From positions 16,293,317 to 16,357,316 of the forward strand of contig NC_055996.1 in the NCBI RefSeq assembly GCF_018446385.1: a stretch of 64,000 nucleotides of DNA, in the 5' to 3' direction. The notes beneath the pieces were generated by a model, which saw only the letters and a list, made by a program, of their open reading frames with translations, was not told where the DNA came from and searched no databases. Every line of letters starts with the position of its first letter. Within the stretch, counting starts at the first letter, position 1. The position numbers and the translations under genes were made by a program. This DNA is from Zingiber officinale. Its lineage: Eukaryota > Streptophyta > Magnoliopsida > Zingiberales > Zingiberaceae. Of this stretch, positions 45,053-54,379 are shown one piece after another.

Positions 45053-46795
45053 CTATGGGGTAGAGAAGATGCTCCTAGGAACCCAAAACCTATTGGTGCT
45101 CCTTGGATGCTCTAAGTATTCACTAGGGATAACTTCCCTAGATACCTTTCTAGTGACCTTGTTTGGCTTCTTAGAAGCCTTGGTCACTTTTTCTAGGTCA
45201 ACTCTAGGGATAGCCTCCCTTGTGACCTTGTTAGTGACTTTCTTAGACTTCTTAGAAGTCTTAGTCACATTTGTTGTTGCAAAGATACTTCTAGGGATGA
45301 CTTCCCTTGTATCCTTGACTTGACTTCTAGACTTAGGGTTGGTTCCATAGCTATATGGAACCCTATGGTAAGTAGGTACATCCTTTTTGATTTTAGGTTT
45401 GTATCCCAAACCTCTATGGCCCTTGGATGACCCTTGTTGTCCTAAACCTAGATTTTGCTCATTTTGCCCTTTAAGGATATTCTCCATCCTTTTTAGGGTC
45501 TTTTCTAGTTTGTCAAGTCTTGACCTCAAGACTTGATTTTCTATCATTAAATCCTTAGATTTTGATTTTTCATTACACCCATGAGCATTTTTGTTTCTAG
45601 GCTTGTATCTATTATCCTTAGTGTTCTTGCCCAAATCTCTATCTACCTTTCTAGCCTTAGGGGTAGTAGATTTGGCATGTAGGGCCACATGCTTTTCCTT
45701 AATGCCCTCATGCTTCCTATTCTTATGATAAATTGCATTAAAATGATAAAAATTAGAACTATCATGCTTTTTACCATAATGCGAGGGAATAGGCTCAATA
45801 AAAGATACCTTCCTTTTTACCTTGGAGGCTCCCCCTTGACTAATGCCTCCTTGAGCCTTGACCATCTTCTTCCCCTTGAGGCATTGACTCTGGTAATGCC
45901 CCTTTTGATTGCAAGAGAAGCATATGATATGCTCCTTGCTCTTCTTTGTTCCGGGAATGGTCTCCTCGGGCTTCTCCTTGCCCTTTTGCGTCACTTGACC
46001 CTTCTTCTTGGCCAAGTTGGGACACTTGCTCTTGTAGTGCCCACTTTCCCTACACTCAAAACATATTATATGATTTTTATTTTTAATTGAAACATTTATA
46101 CCTTCTTGTGTAGGGATGGCACTTGCTCCTCCATTTGCTATTTCTTGAATTTCGGAGGTGGCACCATCTTCTTCTTCTTTACTTGACCCGGATGTAGAAG
46201 CTTCTCCTTCTTCTTGATCCGGCGTCACCAAGGATTGCTCCCCCTCAATCCTAGAGGTGGAGGCTTCATCATCTTCAACATGAAACAAGGAGTATGCTCC
46301 CTCCTTGTTCCCTTCGTTGCATTCCCTTGAGGATGAAGCTTCTTGGATTTCCTCTTCTTCGGAGGTTGAGCATCTCTCAACCTCGGAGTCCTCCTCTTGG
46401 TCTTGCTCCAAAGAGTCACCCTCTCTGGATACTTCTTGCTCTTGTACAGTGGAGGGGATCTCTTCATGAAGCTTGGCCAATTTGCTCCATAATTCCTTTG
46501 CATCTTCAAATTCTCCAATTTTGCAAAGGATGGTGCTTGGCAATAAATTGACCAAAAGCTTGGTCACTTTGTCATTTGCATCGCACCTTTGGACTTGCTC
46601 CGAGCTCCATTTGCTTTTCTTGAGAAGCTTGCCCTTAGAGTTTGTTGGAGCTTCAAATCCTTCCATTAGAGCAAACCATTGCTCTATCTCCATCATAAGA
46701 AAGTTTTCGATTCTTGATTTCCAAGAATCGAAGCTCGTGGAAGTGTACGGTGGAGCCACCCTTGTGTCAAATCCAAGTCCATCTTGGAATTGCAT
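45053..46795 (-). CDS. SIRE-like gag of the young gag-only element
   Basis: Intact 580-codon ORF. The start was chosen at the first ATG after the primer binding site (MQFQDGLGFDTR). N-terminal gag region with SFDSWKSRIENFLMMEIEQW and ELWSKLAKLHEE; a long acidic, serine-rich middle (E/S repeats); two CCHC zinc knuckles, CFECRESGHYKSKC (about 46020-46061) and CFSCNQKGHYQSQC (about 45880-45921); a leucine/lysine coiled coil (LRSRLDKLEKTLKRMENIL); and three degenerate ~27-residue C-terminal repeats with REVIPR and VTKxSKK. It ends FWVPRSIFSTP. The knuckles bind the element's RNA for packaging. The frame is open in a recent insertion, which suggests it was functional on arrival. The frame also stays open upstream into the LTR (to 47029) but without a plausible gag start there. 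Confidence 0.9.
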   Translation of the reverse strand: MQFQDGLGFDTRVAPPYTSTSFDSWKSRIENFLMMEIEQWFALMEGFEAPTNSKGKLLKKSKWSSEQVQRCDANDKVTKLLVNLLPSTILCKIGEFEDAKELWSKLAKLHEEIPSTVQEQEVSREGDSLEQDQEEDSEVERCSTSEEEEIQEASSSRECNEGNKEGAYSLFHVEDDEASTSRIEGEQSLVTPDQEEGEASTSGSSKEEEDGATSEIQEIANGGASAIPTQEGINVSIKNKNHIICFECRESGHYKSKCPNLAKKKGQVTQKGKEKPEETIPGTKKSKEHIICFSCNQKGHYQSQCLKGKKMVKAQGGISQGGASKVKRKVSFIEPIPSHYGKKHDSSNFYHFNAIYHKNRKHEGIKEKHVALHAKSTTPKARKVDRDLGKNTKDNRYKPRNKNAHGCNEKSKSKDLMIENQVLRSRLDKLEKTLKRMENILKGQNEQNLGLGQQGSSKGHRGLGYKPKIKKDVPTYHRVPYSYGTNPKSRSQVKDTREVIPRSIFATTNVTKTSKKSKKVTNKVTREAIPRVDLEKVTKASKKPNKVTRKVSREVIPSEYLEHPRSTNRFWVPRSIFSTP

Positions 46796-46915
46796 CTTGA
46801 AGTTGAGCTTCTTGAAATCTTTAACTTTTGATGAATTTGCTTCAACCTCTTTACCCTCTAGCTTTTCTTGATATGCTTGACCCTTCCGGCGATGATTCCG
46901 GTGAAGAGCGGCCTC

Positions 46916-46927
46916 GCTCTGATACCA
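46916..46927 (-). promoter_or_regulatory. Primer binding site of the young gag-only element
   Basis: Minus strand TGGTATCAGAGC two bases inside the 5' LTR, complementary to initiator methionine tRNA. Confidence 0.92.
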
Positions 46928-46929
46928 CT

Positions 46930-48416
46930 TGTTAGGACCAAAAGTAGCTAGAGGGGGGGTGAATAGCTCGTCGCGTGCTCTTTGCTCTGCGTTGCTTGTT
47001 TCTTCTAAGATGTGCAGCGGAAAATACAAAGAAACAAATCACACAACGCTAACAAGGTTGGTTTACTTGGTATCCACCTCACAAGAGGTGACTAGTCCAA
47101 GGATCCACACCACGCACGCACCCTCCACTATGAAAACACTCCTTTTCGGTAACTACCGAGGGCGGAGAAGCCCTACAAGACTCTCAGTACAAGAAGAAAG
47201 GAAAGGGAAACAAAATACAAGCGCAAAGCTTACAATGAGTACAGAAAACCCTAACCCTAGCTTCTCTTCTTGCCTTTGATCCGCCTCTTGACTTGGAAAG
47301 CTTCCAAGATCCTTCAAGAACTGGCGATCTGATCTTTGAGAGCGCTGTGGAGGAGTTGGCGAGAGATCTGGAGTGAATCGGTGAAGATCTGCCGCAGCCA
47401 TCGCACGCCTGCAGCTTAAATCGACGCCAACGGTCGGAACCCGATCGATTCAAATGTTCCCAATCGATCGGGGAGGCTTTGGATCGATCCACGGATCGAT
47501 CCAGAGCGCCTCTGTGCTCTAGGAAAAACGCCTAGATCGATCCACGGATCGATCCAGCACTTATCGCGCGAAGTAGCCGCGTCCCAATCGATCCACTGAT
47601 CGATTGGGACATCTGGATCGATCCACGGATCGATCCAGAGGCTTTCTGTTCGCTGGGAAAATCCTGGATCGATCCACTGATCGATCCATCTCCTGGATCG
47701 ATCCCCTGATCGATCCAGCACTTGGTTTTTGCCCAAAACCAAGTTCCAAGACTCCCAAACCAACATCCGGTCATCCTTGACCTGTTGGTACATCATGCCT
47801 AGCATCTGGTCACTCCCTTGACCTGCCAGGACTTCCCACCAAGTGTCCGGTCAATTCCTTTGACCCACTTGGACTTTTCTCGTCATGCCAAGTATCTGGT
47901 CACTCCCTTGACCTACTTGGACTTTCCTATTCAGATGTCTGGTCAATCCCTTTGACCTATCTGTATTTCCTCGTGCCAAGTATCCAGTCAACCCTTTGAC
48001 CTACTTGGACTTCCCAACACCAGATGTCCGATCATCCTTGATCCATCTGGATTTTCCCTTGCCTGGCTTCACTCACCAGGACTTTCACCTAGCTTCACTC
48101 ACTAGGGTTTTCATCTGCCTAGCTTCACTCACTAGGTCTTTCACCTGGCTTCACTTACCAGGACTTTCACCTAGCTTCACTCACTAGGATTTTCTATCTG
48201 CCTAGCTTCACTCACTAGGTCTTTCACCTGGCTTCACTCACCAGGATTTTCCTTCTGCCTAACATCCCAGTTAGGACTTCCCAGTCAAGTATTCGGTCAA
48301 CCTTGACCTACTTGACTCTTCTTCAATTAACATCTTATTGTCAAACATCTAAACTCAAACCAAGACTCAGCTTGGTCAACCAGGTCAACCTTGACCTGAG
48401 GGATGTTGCACCAACA
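46930..48416 (-). repeat. 5' LTR of the young gag-only element
   Basis: TGTTAGGACC...GCACCAACA, 1487 bp, nearly identical to the 3' LTR. It has a shorter G run (7 versus 10) and one extra palindrome half-unit near 47535-47555. Confidence 0.95.
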
Positions 48417-48749
48417 CTTTGCACTCGAGGCGCCTCCAAGCTCCATGGAGGCGCCTCGGACACTGTTCATCCGAAGCTGGCCTTGCTAAGTTGTCCTTGC
48501 AAAGCATGTTAGTTCACAAAACACACACATATCCTGCAAGACAAAGTTAGCACACATAAAATATAGTAAAAGCAGTATTTGACAGTCGTTGGACTGTCCG
48601 GGTCTAACTTCGGATCTCCGACCGGAAACCCTAGGTCGACCCGACGCCTACTGTTCCCTCTACGGGGAGTGTGTACTCACCTACTCCCCTCAGGAGAGAT
48701 TACCTGATAGCGGTCCGGTCCTCCAGACCGACTGAACTTTCTGCCTAGG

Positions 48750-49035
48750 GTTACCATCCCCTAGGAGCTAGGGTTACCACCCCCTAGGGTTTTTCTTCAC
48801 CTAGGGTTACCACCCCCTAGGACCTAAGGTTACCCCCCCCCTTAGCATTTTTCTCCACATAGGATTACCACCCCCTAGGACCTAAGGTTGCCGCCCCTTA
48901 GGGTTTTCCTCGACCTAGGGTTACCACCCCCTAGGACCTAAGGTTGCCACCCCTTAGAGTTTTCCTTCACCTAGGGTTACCGCCCCCTAAGACCTAAGGT
49001 TACTAACCCTTAGGATTTTCACCTGCCTAACCGCA
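48750..49035. repeat. Five 56-bp tandem units in the large element's LTR
   Basis: Units of ctagggttaccaccccctag...aaggttgccaccccttag plus a T-rich tail. Each unit contains two self-complementary cctagg/ccttagg-type words. A degenerate array inside the LTR near its U3 end. Confidence 0.8.
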
Positions 49036-49152
49036 GTTAGGACTTTCCTGAAACACTTATTCAAGTACGTTAGACAACAATTAATCTTAACTTTGAACCC
49101 TTTGCCATTATCAAAACTCGGGTTCGATCGTCGGATGCTTCCTGCACCAGCA

Positions 49153-49167
49153 ATCTCCCCCCTTTTT
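49153..49167 (-). promoter_or_regulatory. Polypurine tract of the large element
   Basis: On the minus strand AAAAAGGGGGGAGAT next to the 3' LTR, nearly the same as the tract of the young gag-only element, which supports a common lineage. Confidence 0.88.
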
Positions 49168-50973
49168 GATTATGGCAGCCAAAATTCAAAGTTAAGTAAA
49201 AAAATACAATAATGATCATCAAAGTTTAAGTAAGACGCATAATCAGGCTTAAGTAAATAAATGAAACAAACTTAAGCCTTTAACGATGTAAGACTCCCCC
49301 TTATAAGAGCCCTTTAATTTGAATAATTTGAATTTTAAGTTCTGCTTTGAATTTTCCTACTCTCCCCCTTTGTCATACATCAAAATAAATAATGGGGTAA
49401 CAGGGAATTTGTGATTAATGACCTTAGCTTTAACTTTTCAAAAAATATTTAGAAAAGATAACGACCTTAATATAAATAGAGGGATAAAGACTTAGCTTTT
49501 TTAAATTAATAGTCTTGTAAAACGTTTAGCTAAGTAAATGTTTACGGATTCACAAGAGATCTTTTAAGATAGCTTTAAAAGATTAAGTTTGAAAATAACT
49601 TTAGCTAAGGAAAATAACTTAGCAGCATTCGAAAAAGTACTAGATAACTTTTGAGAAGCCTTTTTTGAGACAAGTTAGCTAGATTCGAAAACTTAGATCT
49701 TGTAGATTCGAAGTACTTAAGTAAATTATTTTGAAAAGAGTTTAGCTAAACTTGAGAAACTTTTTTGAAAAATGATTAATTCCATTTGAGATGGGACTTT
49801 TCTCAAAATTGGCCAAGTTTGGAGGCATTTTCTAAAAAGTACTTAATTCAATTCGAAAAAGACTTTTAAGAAAAATATTTAGCTTAGATAATTTTGGAAA
49901 CGACTATAGAAGTCACTTAGCTAAGATGTTAACAAGCTTTTTGAAAAACACTTAGTTGAAAACATTGAATTTTGAAAAATCCTTTAAAAGAGATAGTTTA
50001 AATTCGAAAAGATGCTTTAGCAAAAGTTGAAATAACTTTGAAAATGTTATTGAAAAATATAGCTAAAGTTGAAAAGTACTTAGCTTTGATTTTGAACTAA
50101 AAAAATACTGAATTTTAAAAAGTACTTTAAGAAGATATAAATTTGTAAAGTTGTAACTAAGGTCATGTTCAGAAGCCCTAAAGTCCAAGCATGAGTAACA
50201 TAAAAATATTAAAATTAAACACTTAATTTTCTTGCCCACATGTCTAACCAGTTAGCTATTAGTTGATTACTTAGAGAGCAACAACTTTCACTTGGTTAGT
50301 TAAGTTAAGTCAATTGATCCAGTTTGATTTGACTAGGTCTGGATAACTTAATTTGATTAATGTATTGTTGATTTTTAACGCCCAGACTTACTACGATGCA
50401 TAGAAATAAGCATTCTGAAGTCTAGGTTGTTCCCTATGCATCTCACGCCGTTCTAAGTTTCTTTCAAACACAAGCAAGTTAAGCCTAGTGTGCTTATGAG
50501 ATGCTCTGGCTGAAATTTAGGGGAACTTGATATCTAGGGGGAAATTCTTAGGCTAAGTCCGAATTTTGAAAGTCTAACAAAATTGAGATTTTGAAAACAT
50601 TATTTTTTCTAAAATTTTGAAGGATACAAGAGCCAAGTAACATAAGGTATATTCTACTAAGCACATTAAATATAACAAAAACTGGTAAGCAGAAAAGTAG
50701 GTTAAGTAACTAAGTGTTGATAGGCAAAAGTTTAACTAGGTACTGATTGAATAGTGGATGAAAGTGTCTATGTCCAAAGTTCAAAATACAATGCATGAAA
50801 AGATAGCATCACTGAGTAGGATCATCAGCTGGAGGTGGTGCAAGAGGCTGCTCGGGTGTAGACTGTCCCTGACGAAGAGAGGAAAAGTTGGAGGCTATCT
50901 CCGCGCGAAGCATGCGAAATTCGTCCAGGATAAGTCGTCGTGTCTGTGCGGAGTGAATCTCGAGACTTGTAAG
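49168..50973. other. Non-coding region before the 3' LTR of the large element
   Basis: AT-rich, with many loosely repeated gaaaaagtacttagct / ttgaaaagtacttag words from 49430 to 50120. The 77-codon ORF at 50758 has no family features. No pol gene is visible. Confidence 0.6.
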
Positions 50974-52005
50974 TCAGTCCTCGACCAATAAGGAGGTGGA
51001 TGGCCGTGTCGAGGTCGAGGGCCCTACCGAAGTGGAGGGATGTCTATGAATATCCTCAGCTGTGAACTCTAACCACTCCTCTCCCTCAGCTGGAGAAAAG
51101 AAGGCAATAAACTCGTCGTCTGCCTCGGGCCCTCTCGGAGCAACTGGCTCATCCTCGACTGGGTCGGCTGGCGGAAGCCTGCCCACCCATGCTAGGACCC
51201 CCTGAGCAGTGACATCTATATGCGCTAACCTAAGAGAACCCAGCCCAAACTCATCATAACGGGTAAGAGGAATGATCGTCCCCCGAGTCACATCTATTCC
51301 CTCTATCGTCGAAAAGATGGACGTCAGTACATGGCAGTAGGGCATGTGAACTACTCAGGATGTGACGAGACTAGCCGCATGAACTATGTTAGAAAACATG
51401 TGTAATGCAATGTCTATATCCAGATGATGACATAATGCATACAAAAAGAAAGAATGGGACGGACACATCTTCGGGACGTCCCGAGATGTGATGGGTAGAA
51501 TGCATGCAGTGAGGACTCTATACATGACGTAATCCTGCACCCTGAGAGACATCAACCTGAAATCAGAAACTCGAAGTGGTCTCTCCCCACCAAAAAAATT
51601 ACTCATAGAGTGTATCTAGAGTAATGTGGGAGTAAGGGTCGCCAAATGGCAGCTCCCTACTAGGGTAGCACAGGAAAGGACAGGCTAACTGTCTAAGCTC
51701 TAAACTGGTGCGTAATAAAGCAGGTGTAAACTGGATGCCCTTTCCACCAACTCTGGTGGAATAGACCAAATTATCAACCCTCTCAAGGTTGTTGAAAAAC
51801 TGAGCACATAGATCTCGATTTACTGCATGACTGCAGTAAACTAGTCTGTCCAACTGATAGTGGGCAATCATCTCTACGACAGACGGACAATAACTCGTGA
51901 AACAGGGTCTACTTAGGTATCTACATTTAATGACAGAGTGTGAATTCTGAGAAAAACTAACCTATGCTGCTCAGTGGGGAATCTATCATCAATGGATGGG
52001 GCCAT
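50974..52005 (-). pseudogene. Putative plant transposon protein (Transposase_32-like) of the large element
   Basis: Readable from ATG at 52005 (MAPSIDDRFPTEQHR) in three frames or pieces: SVIKCRYLSRPC...MIAHYQLDRLVYC, CAQFFNNLERVDNLVYSTRVGGKGIQFTPALL, then FRLMSLRVQDYVMYRVLTA, ILPITSRDVPKMC, HMFSNIVHAA and MPYCHVLTSIFSTIEGIDV, with an acidic, serine-rich tail. The pattern (RYLSRP, AQFFNNL, G-x-x-I-x-FTPALL, ILP, LPYG-like motif) is that of the plant transposon protein domain found as an extra ORF in LTR elements and in dispersed genes of unknown function. It is broken by frame changes near 51930 and 51602 and a TGA at 51355-51357. Same strand as gag, between gag and the 3' LTR. Confidence 0.75.
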
Positions 52006-53230
52006 GCCCGAGGTGGACGGAACATTGCATCATTTCCTAATTTTAACCATATACATAAAAATTTGCAAAACAAGTACTAGAACCATGTAAAGGATGATTT
52101 AGGATAGTTTGGAGTATACCTAGGAGGCATTGTAGGGTATTTGAAGGAGTTGAAGGGTGGAAATCCGAGTTTAAGGCGCCTTGGATCGCTGGTTTCGGCG
52201 AGAAGAAAAACTTGCATCGAGCTCTCTGTTCGCTGCATATTTCGGTATTGAAGGCGCCTCCAACGGAGCGTTCAGGGCGCCTCGGACCCGGTCTGAGGCT
52301 CCTTAGTTGTTTTCGGCGGAAATTTTCCCGCCGATCTTGAAGGGCGCCTCTGCCATAGCAGAGGCGCCTTCGTTCGCCGCTTTTAGAATTTTTTTTATTT
52401 AAATAATTTTTAAATAAGTTTTTAAAAGAAATTAAAAATAAGTTTTTAAAAGAATTTTTAAATAAGTTTTAAAATAGGTTTTTAAAAGAATTTTAAAATA
52501 AGTTTTTAAAAGAATTTTTAATTAAGTTTTTAAAAAGATTTTAATATTATTTGAATTTGATTTGAATTATTAATTTGAACTATTAATTTAATTTGAATTA
52601 TTAATTTGATTTGAATTATTAATTATTAATTTAATTTAATCCTTAGTCATCTCACCCGATCTAAATTTTAAATCAGGGAATCCTATAATTTTGTGAGATG
52701 AATTAGATTCAATTATAGGGTTTGGTTTAACTTTGTGTTAGATTCAGGTTTAGTTTTGGGCTCAACAAATAGGCATTCTTTGGATAAACTTCTGGGCTAT
52801 GGTGAGTTACTTGGACATCATTAGAGTAACCATGCCTTCGAGGTTTTCCAAATAGTTCTATCAACTGAACTTAGTACAAAACCTTGGTCTAACTAGTTAG
52901 GATCCGTAAGGGGTAGCTTCGGTCAGTTCCACTTAGCTAAATGCACCAGGTCGAAGTCATATCTTCCTAGACATATATAAACTAAGCTTCCCTAACGTAC
53001 TATCATCCAAAACTTCACCAGTACCATTGGTCAAGTTAAACTATTATCATTCTTTATTCTAATCCTATTTACCCTGCCGAGTAGGTTATTTTTGGAGGTG
53101 TCAGCTATTCTGAAGTCTCCTCCCATATTGTTGTTTTACCTTTTATGATTTAATTTATGACTTAGATTTAAGTTTTTAATTTAATCTAATTTTAACTTAA
53201 TTTAATTTCTAATTATTTTCTTTTGATGAT
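52006..53230. other. Spacer between accessory ORF and gag in the large element
   Basis: 52140-52380 holds several AGGCGCC(T) palindromic words. 52385-52560 is a tandem array of aagtttttaaaagaattttt-like units. 52560-52650 is AT-rich with gaattattaatttg units. The remainder is non-coding, with no gene recognised. Confidence 0.6.
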
Positions 53231-53362
53231 TTATCCTTTTATTAATACAGTTTTTCTTTTGGCTCCCCCTGGATCATAGCCTCGATATGGTCTATCAAGG
53301 TAATGTACTTGATCCTTGGGGACCCAATATTGACCAAGTCCAACTTGATTAACTAAGTTGGA
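53231..53362 (-). pseudogene. C-terminal end of the large element's gag, left of the Mutator-like element
   Basis: The minus strand reads SNLVNQVGLGQYWVPKDQV and HYLDRPYRGYDPGGAKRK, ending at TAA 53231-53233. The WVPK motif corresponds to WVPR at the end of the young element's gag. The segment continues without loss from the other side of the Mutator-like element (gag codons next to 60916), so the transposon landed inside the gag coding region. Confidence 0.82.
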
Positions 53363-53371
53363 CTTAGGTAC

Positions 53372-54162
53372 CAGTCCGGATCCTCTGGACCAAATAACCC
53401 TGGACCACTCTGGACCACAAAAAATTGTATAAAAGGGTCTCACGTGCACAACGCGTGCATGCAGAAACCTCTCTCACGACAGAAACCCCAGCCCTAACTC
53501 TCACGATCCTCTCCGTCGGCGATCTCATACCTCTCACGCAGAGAGTTATCCTCTCCGTCGGCGATCCTCCACCTCTCACGCCGAAGACGAAGACTCCACC
53601 CTCCAACATCCCCGACAGTCTCCATCATCCCCGACGGCCTCCAGCTACCGCGACATCCCACTTTTGGTTTCTGCGTGCTCGCGGAAACGAGCCCAAACGT
53701 AGAGGAACGCACCCATGAGTCCCAACCTCCGGCAACACCTAGCCCTGCCCTCATCGGCGACGACCCACGCTCTTTAAGTGAGGATTTAGGAGTTCAACTG
53801 TTGGTTCTAGCAAGTTTGAATTTTCCTTTAATTCCTTCCTATTTAAATGTTTGAGCACCAACCCAATTTACAACAGCATGAGGACCTTTCTTGTTGATTT
53901 GTTTCCAATATCTTTTTAAACCAAAATTTTTGTCTAATTTGTTTCATTTGTAAGTTGCTAACTGAGTTGTAGAATTTGTATAATTTACCTTACTTTCAAC
54001 AAGTTCTTGGCATCCTTCATACCCTTAGGATTAGGTTGGCTTGTGCTAAAAACCTTCTCCGCCTGATTGCAAGGTGAATTGTGTTAAAAATTACTTGCCT
54101 AGCAAAAAGCACAGTGAATTTCTACAAGACATACTTCTTTAATAAGTATCTTGGAAATAGAG
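53372..54162 (+). repeat. Left TIR of the Mutator-like element
   Basis: About 790 bp, inverted copy at 59971-60906. It contains a TATA-like tgtataaaagg (about 53426-53436) followed by C-rich, promoter-leader-like sequence with two gatcctctccgtcggcgat repeats. Compared with the right TIR it has a small duplication of ggaccactct and lacks a 146-bp insertion. Confidence 0.92.
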
Positions 54163-54379
54163 CATCTCAATATCACCAGTGTTCTTGCCGATGCCATCCT
54201 GGGGTGCTTGTATAGGTTTCTTTGTTTGATTTTTCATGATTCCTCTACCTCTTCCTGCTCCTGGAATTGCTCTGCCACGGCCTGAAGGTTTACCGAGGAC
54301 ATGCAGTTCTTTTGTGGCTGTTTTTTTTTATTTTGCCCTAAATTGAATTTTTTTTTTTTACAGGATCAACGTAATTATC

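Larger units (their letters stand above)
41139..48416 (-). mobile_element. Young gag-only LTR element (TR-GAG type)
   Basis: Two nearly identical LTRs (41139-42616 and 46930-48416) and an exact TSD CTTTG (41134-41138, 48417-48421). Minus-strand order is 5' LTR, Met-tRNA primer binding site (46916-46927), gag (46795-45053), 2.4 kb non-coding, purine tract (42617-42630), 3' LTR. The only coding region is gag. This is the architecture described for terminal-repeat retrotransposons with GAG domain (TR-GAG), which depend on pol supplied in trans. About ten substitutions or small indels separate the LTRs over 1.48 kb, so the insertion is recent. Confidence 0.93.
40556..49152 (-). repeat. 3' LTR of the large element, split by a younger gag-only element
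   Basis: LTR sequence is 40556-41138 and 48422-49152, about 1.3 kb in total. The left part starts TGTATCGAGATG and carries the long G run; the right part ends CTGCACCAGCA before the purine tract. It holds several AGGCGCCT palindromes (40966-41110 and 48425-48465) and a 56-bp tandem repeat at 48750-49035. Confidence 0.85.

Noticed and set aside
45069..45323. Plus-strand hydrophobic ORF opposite gag
   Set aside because: Antisense shadow of the lysine-rich C-terminal gag repeats.
53425..53754. ORFs in the left TIR and their mirror at 60434-60915
   Set aside because: They are present in both TIRs in inverted copy and lie in C-rich leader-like DNA; no protein family recognised.
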